Shown in pieces: positions 35,690-48,836 of a stretch of DNA of 64,000 nt. Position 1 is the first letter of the stretch. Every line of letters begins with the position of its first letter. The position numbers were made by a program, and so were the translations under genes. The notes under the pieces were generated by a model. That model had not been told where the DNA came from. It worked only from the letters and a program-made list of their open reading frames with translations, and ran no database searches. Source of the stretch: Torreya grandis (Eukaryota > Streptophyta > Pinopsida > Cupressales > Taxaceae); assembly GCA_037957365.1 (NCBI GenBank), contig JARHVA010004093.1:912001-976000 (forward strand), given 5' to 3'.

Positions 35690-38600
35690 TTAGCCATGTT
35701 TGAGGATGTATTTCACCTTGATATATCGCTCCTTAATTAGTTCAAAATACAATATAGGCTTCATTAAATCCTCTACTTGATCTACTAACTTTTCAAATTC
35801 ATTATCAACCCAAGATACAAGTTCCTTGATACATTGTGCTTCTATTATTTGCTTCCCTATAGAAATAATGATATCAAGGATATTCTAGTTGTCCATGGCT
35901 GAATGACCTTTATTGTCTTTGATTCCCTAGATGTGAACACTGACCTTTTTCTTGAACTTTTCATCACTAATTAGGCCTATAGTAGTGGTTTGAGAAGCGT
36001 TATCTAATAGATTCCCTAGAAGTTTTTGAATCTGGGTTACCAAGCCTGTGTCTCTCTTGATAAAGTCATTGACACCATTCCTTCAAGTGATTAAATCCTC
36101 TTGTTTATCAATCAAAACTACCCTAAAGGTATCTATATGCCTAAGTTTGATAATCTTGAAGTCTAATGTCTACTTTTTCTTATGTACCTTGATGACATCC
36201 TCCATCTAAGCTTGAAAAGTATGCCATTGAGTGATTAAGGCTTATGAAATATCAGTTTGATAGTTGAATGTACTCAATCTAAGCTTGATGATTTTTAAAT
36301 TCTCAAATGCATCCTTCAAATATTTACTCAACACTTGTAATATGTCCTTAAGAATTAAAAGGAAGACCTAATCTTCTAAATCTTTTTTTCTATTTCTCTA
36401 AGTTGAGAATCCTCTATTTCATTCCCTAAACTCTACACAAGGTCATGGTTGACTAGGCTAGTACCATACTAGTTACATCTTCTTGAAATATAGGATGCTC
36501 CCCTGCTACCTACCCTAGAATAGGAGTTAAGCCTATAAATGGTTCCACCTTCTGAAAATTGAACTCCTCAATACCAAAATTATCCTTCTTAGTCACTACT
36601 CTCTCAAGAGTTAATGTATCTGTATTGGAATGGACTTGAAGGTCAAACTCCTTTATCTGTGGCTATTTAAGAATCTCTACATTTGAACTGTTAGAGGCTC
36701 CTAGGGTATCAATCACTTGGATTTACTTATTTATAAGGATTTAGATGCATCTCTTTGCTTGTCTACTAAGAATATATTGAATCCAAGGCTTGACATTATC
36801 CTAAACATCCATGTCAACTTGAGTCAAAGCCAGTGAAGGAAAAAGAGATGGGATTTTCTATAACTTCTCATAGACAAACCAATCAGGAATAGTTGGTCCA
36901 CAAATAGGATTCTCATCACTGAAGAGGTTAATTTCACTAGTAGGGTGAGTGAAAGTTAACTTAGGCCTCTTTCTTGGAGCTAGAGGAACTAAGGCTAATT
37001 ATGCCTATCTCTTTCCTTCATCCAATGGAACTAATTTTTTATTATTTCCTCAGATGGATCCTCTTCCTTATAAAAACCATAGGTAGTTGTGATGGTTATG
37101 AGTGTAATTTAAACTATTTCTTTGATTTCTAAATAAATTATGCTATAACCTCTACTAGGGAAGAAGAACTTGGTAGGAATGCCTAAATTTGAGGACCTTC
37201 ACTAGGTCGATGCTCTGTGTTGAACTCCTACATCAAATATTTCCATTTTTATTTTACATCCTCAAGTTTCCCAACTTGGGGTGACTTTGCCATTCTCTCT
37301 ACTAAGGCTCAAAAGACTATCCTACAATAGGTGGCTCTTGATATGCAATCCTAGATGGTCTTGGCAACAAGTGATAATGCAAGGGATGTAGGTACCATAT
37401 TTCTCCCAAAGGATTATTATCCCTAACTAACCTATGTTCTAATTTGATGTTGTAGTTTTTAACCCTAGAAAGGAATTCTTTAAATTTCCCTTTATGTAAA
37501 TACCATCTCCCACACTTGGTTGATTTTTGTACTTAGTATTTGGGACTTTTTAATACTGAATATGGTTATCCACTCTATCATTGGGGTCCCACATCTTAAA
37601 ATCATCTAGTTGGAAATCAAAATAGTTCTTATGCACCACTATGATCTCCAACTATTTCTAATCCTTGATTAAAATTCTACCAATATCTAGTGGAAAGGGG
37701 TGAACCAGAGCCTTCTTATTCTTCTTTCATATCCAATCCATTCCTTGGATGACCTGATAAACAATTTCTTGCTTTGCAAGCTTATTGGGAACATATATAG
37801 ACAATCTATATTGTTGGACCATGATTTATTCTATCCTTATTATAGTGTAATCTAGATAGAACCACACATCCCCCATGGTCTTCACTTATTTTTTAATTAA
37901 AAGATGAATCTTGGGTATAAGGATACCAGTGATTACCTCAAAAATGATTTGGAAGATACCATCACATATGAATTACATGTGATTCCCATATTTGAATATA
38001 TGTAATTTTTAAAAATGATTGTAAGACACCATAAAAATTTAATAAAGGTTGGGAGTGAATCTCATAGGTAAGACACCATAAAAAATTTCTTAAAGATATT
38101 TACATTGATGGATGTAAATTATTTGGCCAAGAAAAAAATTATTAAGTATCCAATGGAATGGGTTTAGCTCTGCTCCAATATGCAATGGACATAAGATACC
38201 CAAACCTTACTCAAATAAGTTGTAAAAGAGGCACCAAAGGCTCTATTCAATAAGGTCATATGTACCCTAATGCCCTCCTTGAATTAAGCAATAGGAATCT
38301 CACCATTAGGGGTCCTGAAAACATGGGAACCTTGGATTAACCAAGGTGAGAGGACTGAATCTATGTTTTGGGAATTTATCCATTCTCTCAAGGATGGGAG
38401 ATCAACATGAGGCAAAGGGAGCTTATAGTAATCTTAAAAGGCCATGGGAGATATACATTAATATTTCTTGGTACTTCTTTCATTAATAATTCATTCTCCA
38501 TGTATTTTGGAATCAATGAAAATAGGAACAAGAAAGTTGATGCAATGCATTACCTCTGTTTTAGCAGCCACATGGTGAAGGCCTCCTAGTTGAATTGATA

Positions 38601-38850
38601 CTGGGTCTTTATATCTTTGGGGCACCATATGATACCTCTTTTCCTCCTAGGAAATTGATTGAAAATCCTTTATAAATAAGAATAATCTAGACCAATTCTT
38701 CATTCCATGTAAATTCAAGGATATTAAATCTAACTCTATGTCTCTAAAGACCCTTCACCATCTAAAGTTAGATAAAGATCTTCTTCAATTTTCATTTGTT
38801 GTCTACCTGTCACTGTTGATAGCAATAAATTTTAGTTTATGAAATCAAAT
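35690..38850 (-). pseudogene. U3-encoded ORF of element A (5' LTR copy), unknown product
   Basis: Second copy of the ORF described at 11060-14235 and more heavily mutated. Matching phrases are GRQQMKIE near 38810, KDPVSIQLGGLHH near 38610, WLIQGSHVFRTP near 38345-38310, LLNRAFGAS.TTYLSKV near 38260-38210, and FQLDDFKMWDPNDRV near 37610-37570. The plus-strand frame 38368-38589 is a shadow. Survival of the same phrases in both LTRs shows that the ORF was part of the LTR when the element inserted. Confidence 0.6.
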
Positions 38851-40166
38851 ATCTCACTAAGACACTTACTCTAAATTCAAGTTAAACTGAATTTGATTTA
38901 TATGTGATCAATTGAACCAAATTAAGTCCTTTATAGAGGGTTTAGGGTTTTTAGCTTTAATGGCAAAAATATCTAGCTCTTGATTTCATACGTGCCTCAA
39001 ATTTGATGGGACCTTATTCTCATGTCTTTTGCATTATCGAGTATAAGATATCTTTCATTTTGATCTTCCATACCTACATGGAGCTTATGTGGTAGGATTC
39101 CATGCCATTCATGGCAAATTTCATAAATGTTAATTCAAGTCCAGATGTAAGGTTTCAAAAGTCTTCTTTATTTTAATTTGAAAAACCAAATCTAAGTCCT
39201 TGAATTTAATTGGTCTCTTGATCTTTAAGCTCACTAATTATGCCATGTGTCAATCTAATGAGGCCTTTGAAAAGTCCTCAATTTCATTACACCATTGGAT
39301 CAAATATAGTGATCAACTGATCACCATTAAATCTAGGCTTGGTCTAGATCATTAACCATATGCCTTTTCAAAGGACTTCAGGCTTGATGCACTATTAGAT
39401 TAAATACAATGAACACGTGATCACCATTTTATCTTGAAATATTTTTACCTTTTGATTAGTTCCATGAGTATATTAATCTTAGGCTTACAAATGTCATTTA
39501 TAATTTTATGTTTTTAAAAAACATAAAATGACTTAGGTTAAGATCTTTATATATTATGTTTGTCTTCATAATAAGCTAGGAATTTCTTAAAAGGTTTTTG
39601 AGAAATGCCTTCTTTGTTTAAGCTTTAAAAACTACTTAAGTTAAATTTGATGGGTTTGGTCACATCAAATACATCCTCATAAATTTTAAATGAAGGAAGC
39701 AAACCTATCAAATTTAATACAATGGAATTTATTGATCCAATAACTGAATTCTATGTGCAAAATCCTCGAGAGTTCACAAGGCTTTAGGGATTATCTAAGT
39801 TAAATTTCATGGATTATCTTTAAAAGTGAATGAACTTTAAGTTAAAACTTGATCATGCATAAAATTTCTCATTAGATTTTATCGTGAATGTTTAAATTCA
39901 AACCACTAGGGTTTATTACTAAATAACCTTAACTTCTTCCATGGAACATACAATTAATCACCTTGAAAATTATTATTTAGCAACATTAAACTATAAATCA
40001 TGATCATAATTAGATACACCAAAGCTCATGTCTTTTCTAAATATTGGCATGCTTTTAAAATTCAAGATCAAATAATATTTCACTCTTATTCTAGAATACC
40101 TAGGTTTTGGAAACAATCATAGGGGTCCCATTTTCAAAAAAGAAAGATGGGGGGGTGTTGGTCTCA

Positions 40167-40366
40167 ATAAATACCTCTTCATCATATCCATAAATTCTAG
40201 TCATGAACTCATCTAGAACATCATTTATAAATTTATGCCAATATTTTTTATTATCCTTTACTTCAACATAGGATATGGGTTCAATTATATCCCTATCCCC
40301 ACCCATCAACACTTTATTCCTAATGTTTGAGATCCAGAACAAAACAAAGATTACTTGTATATTCAC
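40167..40366 (-). pseudogene. Unknown ORF 'G', upstream part, cut by element A
   Basis: Sixty-six codons, open from 40366 to the LTR edge. An internal Met at 40306 begins MGGDRDIIEPISYVEVKD; the last residues before the LTR are MTRIYGYDEEVF. Joining at 10091 after dropping one 5-bp duplication keeps the frame open until a stop about 29 codons later, which is the best evidence that both parts were one gene. It begins just downstream of the LINE E RNase H and 3' end. Product unknown. Confidence 0.5.
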
Positions 40367-43300
40367 CTTATTTATTTAGGTTGTTTATGTTATGTAATTA
40401 ATTAGGCTACTATGACACACCTAACTCCCACACTTCACCCTTACCTCATGATTATATCAAGGCCCTTTACAATCTAGAATAATAAATGCCAACATAATCA
40501 TTTAGAATTTTACACCATGCGAGGACTCCATCTCCTTGGGTGTGATGATGGTGATAATATAATTATTGATTAAGTTCATAATCTGGGGTGGCAAGTCCTC
40601 AAAACTTATTATATACCTCAAAGATGTTATTAAGGACCACTAAATTAGCCATTCATTTGTCCACCTTATTTTTCTACCTATATACATGTCTTATGGTTAT
40701 TTATTTTCCTAGATTTAGTAGATTAAAAATGTCATCAATTTGTTGTGTGATAGACTATAAGGGTGGATACTTACTAGAGAGGTTATTGAGAATGTTAAGG
40801 GAGACCCCTTTAACCATCAAATTTTCAATACCCAATTTTATTCCATAGAGATATGCTCTTACCTATACCACAAAGTCAATTTGAGATCCCATTAGCCCTA
40901 TGTAATTTTCAATGATACCCCATTCCATGTATTGAATAACCCATCCCCCTCTCACCCAACCCAGGTTAGCTTTTGTTACCCTATAAAAGTTTAAGTTATA
41001 CTAGATAAAATAAGTTTTAAACCATTTCACCTTACTTCTATCCATATTTTAATCTTGTTTTATGGTCATTATCTCAATATTCCATCCTTAAAGATATAAA
41101 TTTCAATATTGGAAGCTTAAAATTTGTCTTTTAGAGAAAAAGACTACCAATTTTCTATGATCACCAAATAAATCCTAAGAAAAGAAGATTAGGGTTGGGA
41201 TATTTTACTAGAAAATATATAGTCATTCCTAGATTTATAAAATTCCCACTAGAGGTGGGGGAGGGAGAGGTGCCATAATAATAAAATATATAACAAATTC
41301 TAGGGTGGCTTCCATTGAAAAATGAGGTCCAATAGGGAGTTTGGTTTGACCCTAGCTACATTGAATTTTCCTAAGAGTAGATCCCATTATTTAAAAACAA
41401 ATTTTCAATCCATTAATAGATGAGACAACATTTCCTCATTTTATTTACATAAAAACACATGTTAGGGATAATAAGATCTATTTTGTCCAAGTTATCGATG
41501 GTGAAGATATTATATTGAACTACTAGCCAGAAGAAGATGTTGATCTTGGGTGTGAGTTTTTTTATATATAAGGGCCTCCAAGAGTTTTAGTCTTCCTTCT
41601 TGATCAAAAATACTAAATATCTATATTTCTTAAAAAGGTTTACACTATCCTTCACCAGAGAGACTAGGCAATCCTCAATGGGGTAGATAGAAATGTTAAC
41701 CAATTGGATAATTTATTTTATATCTTAAAATACCATATGAGAAACACAACTAATATAAGAAACCTATAATCTCTTCCACTTATTTAATCCTTCTCCACCC
41801 TCCCAATGGTATTTTAATTTTGTCCCTAAACTATTATTGAATTCAAAAAGAGCCTCAAACTAGGAATATTTTATGACTATGAGGAGCTGGGAAAGCCAAG
41901 GTTCATCCCATAATTTAACATTTTTTCCCATTATCAACCCTCCATCTACAACCTTTTCTTAAGAATAACTTGGTAGCTAAAATGACTTTCAATAAGGCAA
42001 AACCATCATTAGGTCCTTCCTCCCATAACATATTATCCTCATCCCTTCCTTATAAATACTTAAATATGATTATTCTAGTCTAATGGTTATCCTCCTTAAT
42101 ACCTTCCATCCTTGTTTAGCGATGAGGGCATGGTTCATGATCCCAACCCTTCTTAGACCCAAACCTATATTAACTTTAGGGAGAAAATATTTATCCAGAG
42201 CTACAAAGGGGAATCTAAATCCATATTTATCCCCTCCCTAGATAAAATTACTTTAAATTTACTCCACTTTTTTATAGACCTTGTTAGGGATCTAGAACAA
42301 GGATGTGAAAAACATTAGGATAATTTGGATAAAACTCTTCAAAAGCTAAATTATTTTAGCCTAGGTAGGTAGATAACCTTTATAACTAGAAATATTTATT
42401 TATATTTTATCCAAAAGAGGATTCCATAAGGATAAATTCATCTTGCCACTAAACATGGGTATTCTTAAGTAAGTTGAATGTAACCTACTAATAATACATC
42501 TAAGAATCCCTACAAATTCCTTATATGATATTCCAAAGAGTTTAGGAAGAAGACAAAACTATTAATATAATTTATACATTAACCTAAAACCAATTCATAA
42601 TCCATTAGGATTTTCTTGAAAGTTTGGCCTTAGATATAGTAGCTTCACCCATTAGGAATGTATCATCTTCAAATTTTTCATAAGTTACTGGAGGTATTCA
42701 TAACACCACCCTAACCCATTTAATTAGGCATTGCCTCTTAAATTCTTTTAATCCTCTACCAAGAGTCTCTACAATAATGATGAAGAGGTATAGGGATAAA
42801 GGGTCCCATTAATTTAATCCTCTCCCTTCATAAAAATTACCCTTTTGGAATGCCATTAACCATAATATAAAAAATTAGAGAGGATATACAAGAGTAGATA
42901 AGGGCTCTAAAGGCATTATCAAATCCTAATCTTTCTAGCACCTTATCTTGGAATACCATAAGACCCTATCATAGGCTTTGTTCATGTATAATATTAAAAA
43001 CATACCATGTTTGGATGAATTAGACATTGAATGTATAGATTCATGAAAATTATGATCACATCTATGATTTACCTCTTGATCACAAAAACCCCTTATTTAT
43101 CAACTATAATCTTATCCAGAAGTGTATGAAGACGTAACACCAAAGTTTTAGATCAAATTTTGTAGACAATATAACAATGAATGATGGGTCTAAATTCATT
43201 TGGTTTTCTCTAGGTTTCTTGGGAATTATAGCTAAGAAATTATTATTCATTTCCTTAATAATTATTCTTTACTTAAATAAATTTCACACCAATACCTCTA

Positions 43301-43749
43301 CTTCGTGATGAATTATATCCCATAATGATTGGAATAAAAAAGGAGGGAATCCATTTGATCCTAGGGCTTTGTCAAACTCCAAGGATAAAACTACCACTCT
43401 AATATATTCTAGGGATGGGGTTTTGAGGAGGTTGAAATTTTACTTTTGATCAATAACTCTAGGTATCATTTGTAATAGATTTTCTTCTATTTCATTTTTC
43501 CTTGGGCTAATTTTAGATAACAAATTTATGAAGCAAATAATGATTTTTGTATGAATAGATGTATCATATTCACACTAAATTTAATGTTCATGCATTAGAT
43601 ATGATATTTTATTGGTGTTCCTATGTATGGACATAGCTTGGTGGAATAATTATGTGGTCATGTCCCCATCCTTTATCCATATACATTTGACCTTCTACTT
43701 CAAGAAGACTTTTTCCTATACCTTAAGATTATGAGAACTACAAAGTAAA
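40367..43749 (-). pseudogene. LINE E ORF2, 3' part: reverse transcriptase, zinc finger, RNase H
   Basis: Begins at the inner edge of the copia insertion with linker sequence (CIWIKDGDM, FHQAMSIHRN near 43700-43620). Reverse transcriptase remnants follow: AIIPKKPRENQMNLDPSF (about 43235-43180), YMNKAYDRV (42990-42964), a PLSLYLFIIIVETLGRGLKE block near 42810-42750, and the catalytic F.DD box as FEDDTFLMGEA with EDD at 42670-42662. A zf-RVT-like segment with KKLTPKINIFFWLVVQYNIFT is near 41570-41510. An RNase H remnant lies near 41010-40590 (RAYLYGIKLGIENL, RHVYR.KNKVDKWMANL). The likely 3' end is near 40370-40385 (CCTAAATAAATAA). Stops and frameshifts are numerous. Plant L1-like LINEs have this domain order; the RNase H is the plant-type addition. 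Confidence 0.8.
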
Positions 43750-45222
43750 TATTTTTTTGGAGAGTTATAAATGATGTCATGGTGACTTCATTGAGGTTTA
43801 GTGGTGAGTGGATGAGGTGACGTGATAGTCTATGTGACAATGATAAAGTGTGTAATGTGTTTGTCCTAGTGTGCTTGAAGTTGGCTTGGTTGATCTTCAT
43901 TTTTGGCATGGTTAGAGATGTTTAGAGTTGAGTATGGTGATTTGAGGATATGTATGAGGTCATATAAGAAGTAGATAATTCTTTGAGTACTTGTGTTCAT
44001 GAGTGGAAAATCATATGGTAGTCTATTATTTTCATCTATACATTTTTGGTCTAGTGGCAAAAAATTTGAGTAGGTAGTTTGTTGACATCACCATTACCAC
44101 ATGTGGATGAGTAAAGGGGAGTTGGTCATAAGTTTATGATCGCATTTATGTATTTTATATAAAATAAATTTCATATCAAGTGATGAAGAAAAAAATAAGA
44201 TATGCATGTGAAATTTGGGATCTCAGGTAATTTGATATAGTTTTCCCATAGCTAAATTTACAATGTGGCAAGAAGAGTTGAATAAGCATATTGATATAGT
44301 CATGTTTCACATGTGTGGTAATTTTAGGAGAATTTGTACATATGGGTTTGTTTAGTTTTGTCAATATTTTATTTTTAATAAATTTTATGTCAAATGATTA
44401 AGCACATTAAAATATATGCATGTTCAAAATTGGCCTTCTAGACAAGTTTTTGACCTAGTTGGCTCTGTGGCAGAAAAATTTGAGTGAGCATTTTAACGTC
44501 ATTATATCTCAAATGTGTGAGGCTTATGTGAATAGATTGAGACATGGATGGATTATAATATGTTATTATATCATATGGTCCAAATTTTAGAACATGTGCC
44601 TAACAAAATTAGAGGATATGGATGTGTAAAATTGACCTTACAAATAGATTGCAATGGTCCCCATACTTCAGCTATTTTGCTCGATGTTAAAGATCAAGAC
44701 CAGATGGAAATCCAATGGCTCAAATTTTATAATATAATGAATATATATGGTTCATATCAATTAAAATAGGTCAAAGTGATCATTTTTTAACAAAGATAAA
44801 GATTAATCTTTTCTTAAGATCTAATGACAAATAGTTTTTTGTACATATACAAATCAACAATGCATGTTGAGCAAGATAATAAGAAGTGCATGATGTTTAA
44901 TAGTATAAGTGATAAAAAGGAATGAAATTTTTACAAGTTTAATGATCATAAGTTTTATTATTAAGATAAAATGGTGAGAAATATTAGATAAATTACTAGA
45001 TAATCTATAGAGATCGATAGTATGTATTGAGTTAATATTACAAGATTGCATGAGATGAGGTCAACTGTTCAAGGTTTAACATTTGGTAGTGGTGTATTAT
45101 GAGTTAAAATTCAAGATTAATAAAATAATATAAATGGTTCATGATTAATATACTAATAAATTACATTCCAAAACTGCAAGGCGGAAGGCGAAAGGTGCGC
45201 AGCGCATGGTTTCAAAATTTGA

Positions 45223-47115
45223 ATGAAGCGTTGGGACGCGCTGGGCACACTGGGAGTGCTGGGCATGCTTGGCACACTGGAAGCACTCCCAGAATCAGAA
45301 TCTAAATGTGCAGGGAGGCAGATAGAAGATGCCCTTCCAAAAGGGGGAAATGAAGGATAGAAGGTAAATTGAGAATTGGTGGTGGAGAACCAGGAAGGAG
45401 GTACTAAATGTGGAGGGATAGTAGGAGAGGAAAAAGAAAATGAAGGATCTGAATTTTCTACTGATAAAAAGACTAGGATACCTTTGAATGGATTGGATCC
45501 TTTTTGTGGTACTAGTACCTCCTAACAGGATTATTCTCTTGCTGTGTTGGGGTAAATGACTAAAAAGGAGAAAGAGAATGAGCATTTAAACAAGGAAAAA
45601 TTCTCAGAAGTGCAGAAGGTAGAGTACTCAGAACAAAAGAAGTGGTCCTCTCTATTTGGCAAGAAACCCAATGAAAAATTTCTCTTCCCACCAGTTATTA
45701 ATAAATCATGCTGGGAGAAAGGTGAGTTCCAAGTATTTATCCCAGATCCTTTAATTGATTTTTCTGTGTCTTCTTTGGAATTCACCATAGTGGGTAAATT
45801 TTTAGGGGCAAGACCAGATATAGAATCCCTTACCAAGATGGTTAAAAGGAAATGGGTTATTCGAGGAGATGTTGAAATGGCTCCTATGTTGAATGGTTTA
45901 TTTTTGTTCAATTTCAACTGTAAAGAGGACATGAATATGGTTCTGTGTGGAGGACCATGGTCTTTTGGCAAATGCTCTTTAACCATTAAAAAATGGGAGC
46001 CCAACATGGACCTATCAGATTCTTTCTTCTTAAACACTCCCATTTGGGTAAGACTTCCTAGACTTCCCTTACAATTTTGGCATGAGGACATTTCAAAAGG
46101 TATAGCTAGCTCTTTTGGTGAACTAGTGGCATTAGATAATGCAACAGTTACCATATCCAAACTTCAACATGCCATACTTTATGTTAAAGTTGCAGATTTG
46201 AATAATCTCCCAGAAAAAGTGGATTTAATTTCTAAGCATGGCAGAAAAACTCAAAGGTTTGTTTTTGAAGATTTGCCCAATTCTTGCTATGCTTGTAAAA
46301 AATAGGGGCATTGGGCCAGAAACTGTCCTTACAAAAGGAAAAATTATTCAAGCAGTGTTTTGGATGAAACAAGGACCAAGGTTCAACACAAGAAAGTATG
46401 GATACCCAAAGAAAAAAATCAACAAGAACTAAAGAAGAATGAAGATAATAAAATTATGCATGTTGAGGAGGAGAAAGAGATCTCTATTGAAGAACCCAAA
46501 GTTCCACAATCAGATGCGGATGAAGAATTTGTGGTTGAGAAAGACAATTCTGAGCAAGAAGGCTATGGGCTGCAATCTGAAATCACAAATCTTGAACAAA
46601 GAAAAGATGAGTTGACAGATTTAACAAAACAAATCGTTGGCTATCAAAAGATAGAAGACAGCTGGGGAGATGTAGAAGACAAAACTAAACTGGAGGAAGG
46701 AAAATTATTGGATGGAGCTGAAAATAAATTAGAAGAGGATGATCCTCTTTTTTCTAAGACCAAGGTGATTCAGGCTAAGAATGTTTACCCTTTGAAGGTG
46801 CTAAAAGTAAAAGATAATGGAGAAATCATAAAGCAATTTTCAAACCAAAGAAAAGAGCTGAAAAAAAAGACCATTACAAAGGGGGTTGAAACAAGAAGCA
46901 GCAAGAAAGACCAAAAAATGAAGGCTAAACACCTGGTTTCTACTATGGATAAATTTGGAAAAGGAGATGAACAGTTTTAAAAAATGAAACTGGATGTTGG
47001 CTCTCCAGACCGACTGGGAAGAAGATCCGCAAAGAAAAATAGAGAATTAGAAGGTAAGTAGAATATTGCTGATGGTAGGCAGGCAACTATTCTGGATTTT
47101 ACCTCTCAAAAATAG
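45223..47115 (+). pseudogene. LINE ORF1 protein (DUF4283 plus CCHC zinc knuckle)
   Basis: The longest open piece starts at ATG 45556 and runs to a TAG at 46303-46305; the same frame continues to a TAA at 46978-46980 and on to a TAG at 47113. Upstream the frame stays coding-like to an ATG at 45223, with stops at 45358, 45370, 45523 and 45553. The DUF4283-type domain spans about 45640-46230, with the hallmark CGGPWSFGKCSLTIKKWEP followed by WVRLPRLPLQFW. The zinc knuckle is CYACKK-stop-GHWARNC (46285-46326): all four metal ligands remain and only a residue between the second Cys and the His is a stop. The C-terminal third is Glu/Lys-rich and probably coiled. This family binds LINE RNA in the mobilising particle; here it must be inactive unless stops are read through. 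Confidence 0.85.
45250..45292. repeat. 11-bp hairpin in element D 5' region
   Basis: CTGGGAGTGCT (45250-45260) and AGCACTCCCAG (45282-45292) are perfect reverse complements around a 21-nt loop that itself contains GGCATGC and GGCACACTGG repeats. It sits just after the candidate upstream ORF1 start. It may be a 5' UTR RNA structure. Confidence 0.6.
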
Positions 47116-48836
47116 ATAGAAAATATTTATTTGGAATTTTAGGGGGTGGAACTTAAAATGGTTAATGATGTTGCCCCTGTTTTTTCTTGATTTTGCTGCT
47201 AGTTTTTAGTAGGCTTAAGGATTGCTTATCCTGGTGCTTGTAATTGATCTACCTCTTTAATTCTGTCAAAGGGTTTTGGGGTCCCTTCAAAACTTGTTTT
47301 TACCTTAATCTAAAAATATACTAATAAATTACACAATATGCATTATAAGTGATTGAGGTTTAATTGTGACCATTGGCATTTGAATATTTGAATTTAATAA
47401 AGGAACAATTAGTGCCTATTTTTTGAGCCATAACTTTTGATCTATGTAGAATTTGACCATGGTGTAAAAGGAAAAGATTTAGAGGAATCCAATTCACATA
47501 TATAAATATAAATTTTAAGGTATAAAAGTGTGTAAAATCAAATATATTAAGGTTCAAATTTCACTGTGTGTTACTACAGTTTTACAAGTAACCCAAGAAG
47601 GGTATTTGAGTTGTGCTCATTGGTAATTAAATGTTTTAAGATAAACTATTGATAACAACATATTTTAGAATACATAGGGATGATATTTGTGTATTATTAG
47701 TGTTTGACCAATCATATGTAGTATGAACAAATATTTAGAAGGTGACTATGTGTTTTATCATAGTGACTATGTATACAAAATGTTATTTGATTGAATTATG
47801 ATTAAGCATAAGGGTGTTGTGATGGTTATTGGAACCTAATGATGACATATAGATCATATAGAATGGTTATATACATTAGAAGTGGTCTTATATTCCTTGT
47901 TTTCTTGAAAACATGTCAAAGAGGTGAATGGGTCATCATAGGATCTAAAAGGTGACTTATGCCTATTTAAAAGTGTGTTGTGCTTAGGTGTGACCCATGT
48001 TAGATGATTTAAGGGTTACGGAATGTGTTTTGGCTGATAGGAAATATTTTTATCCTGATATTCATGAAGGATCTATAAATAGTGAAATCAAATGTGATGA
48101 TTTTTAGATTTTGAGAAGACTTATGCAAGGTGTATATCAGAGTTGTGAAATGAAGGAGAGGTAGAGTGTTCGGTTGATGAGTTGATGAATATAGTAGATT
48201 AAGGACTATGTGTATGAATTTTAGGTCATATTTTTGATGTCTTAATAGTAATCTTATAGTTTAAGGATATGCAAAGAGGTCTGAGAGTGCATATGACGAT
48301 AGTTTGAGTGAGGAAGGAGAGAAATTATGGCATGCCTATGTGAGAGGCCTATATGAGATAGAAAGGGAGTTTGTGTAGGGTTTAGATAATAATATATCCA
48401 TCATTAGGTGTTTAATACATAATTTCTAAGTTGGAGGTGGTCAAAGGAGGGTCTAAATGACTTTATCTTCCTTAGGGGTAGTTGTTCCTTCTGAAATAGA
48501 TGTTTTACTAAATGCATTTGGACAAGAGGATTTGATCAAGGTTTTATGGTATAAAGGAGTTTGACTAGTATCTTGTTTGTAATTTATTATAAGATAAGTA
48601 GTCCATGTGTTTTAGGCCTGAGTGTGGGTTTTATTCCCCATGAGGGTTTCTCATAAGAACTATGTGTTATGTGTTTTGATCTTATGTATGCATTGAATGA
48701 ATGAGATCTCTTGTTAATGTGTATTGAACAAGTTGATATATGTTGATTGCCTAATGTTTCTAAGGATTTTAATTGAAATTGAAATATCTAAGCTCACTGA
48801 TTCATCCCCCCTCTCAGTGATTTTACCTCTAATAAT

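Larger units (their letters stand above)
10097..40166 (-). mobile_element. Element A: Ty3/gypsy retrotransposon with ~5.5-5.7-kb LTRs, interrupted by element B
   Basis: Two direct repeats, 10097-15818 and 34716-40166, begin TGAGACCAACA and end TTTCAAA.CA on the minus strand, giving the TG...CA ends of LTRs. Between them on the minus strand lie gag, protease, reverse transcriptase, RNase H and integrase remnants in Ty3/gypsy order. Without element B and its target duplication the element is about 19 kb. The flanking 5-mers (TTTAT at the 40167 side and TAAAT at the 10096 side, minus strand) match at only three of five positions, as expected for an old insertion. No clear primer-binding site follows the 5' LTR at 34715, and no strong polypurine tract precedes the 3' LTR at 15819; both may be mutated. 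Confidence 0.8.
34716..40166 (-). repeat. 5' LTR of element A
   Basis: 5451 bp, matching 10097-15818 along its length apart from indels. The promoter TATA box is conserved and the U3 region carries a second copy of the decayed ORF. The outer edge falls at TGAGACCAACACCCCCC (40166-40150, minus strand); similarity between the two copies stops there. Beyond it lies the upstream coding piece of ORF G. The 88-codon minus frame 40366-40100 straddles this edge. Confidence 0.8.
45166..47314 (+). mobile_element. Element D: internally deleted LINE carrying ORF1 only
   Basis: Flanked by an identical 19-bp duplication, AATATACTAATAAATTACA, at 45147-45165 and 47315-47333; the right LTR of C (about 54410-54440) shows the empty site. 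The 5' end is GC- and CpG-rich with a hairpin, as in LINE 5' UTRs. A DUF4283-type ORF1 with zinc knuckle follows, then a few codons resembling the ORF2 start (WNFRGWN near 47134-47154), then directly a LINE 3' UTR ending CTTGTTTTTACCTTAATC plus A-rich tail. Almost all of ORF2 is missing while both termini are present, so this is an internal deletion rather than 5' truncation. Confidence 0.82.
43755..48834 (+). repeat. 5' LTR of element C, interrupted by element D
   Basis: Starts TTTTGGAGAGTTATAAATGATG, aligned without gaps to the right LTR start. It ends ACCTCTAATA, where the right LTR ends ATTCCAACA. Element D and its target duplication fill 45147-47333. Short frames here (44548-44769, 47360-47557 and others) have partners in the right LTR (for example 54460-54657) and are LTR sequence, not genes. 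Confidence 0.82.

Noticed and set aside
45531..46160. 209-codon minus-strand frame
   Set aside because: Antisense of the LINE ORF1 of element D, whose plus strand has a DUF4283-type domain and zinc knuckle.
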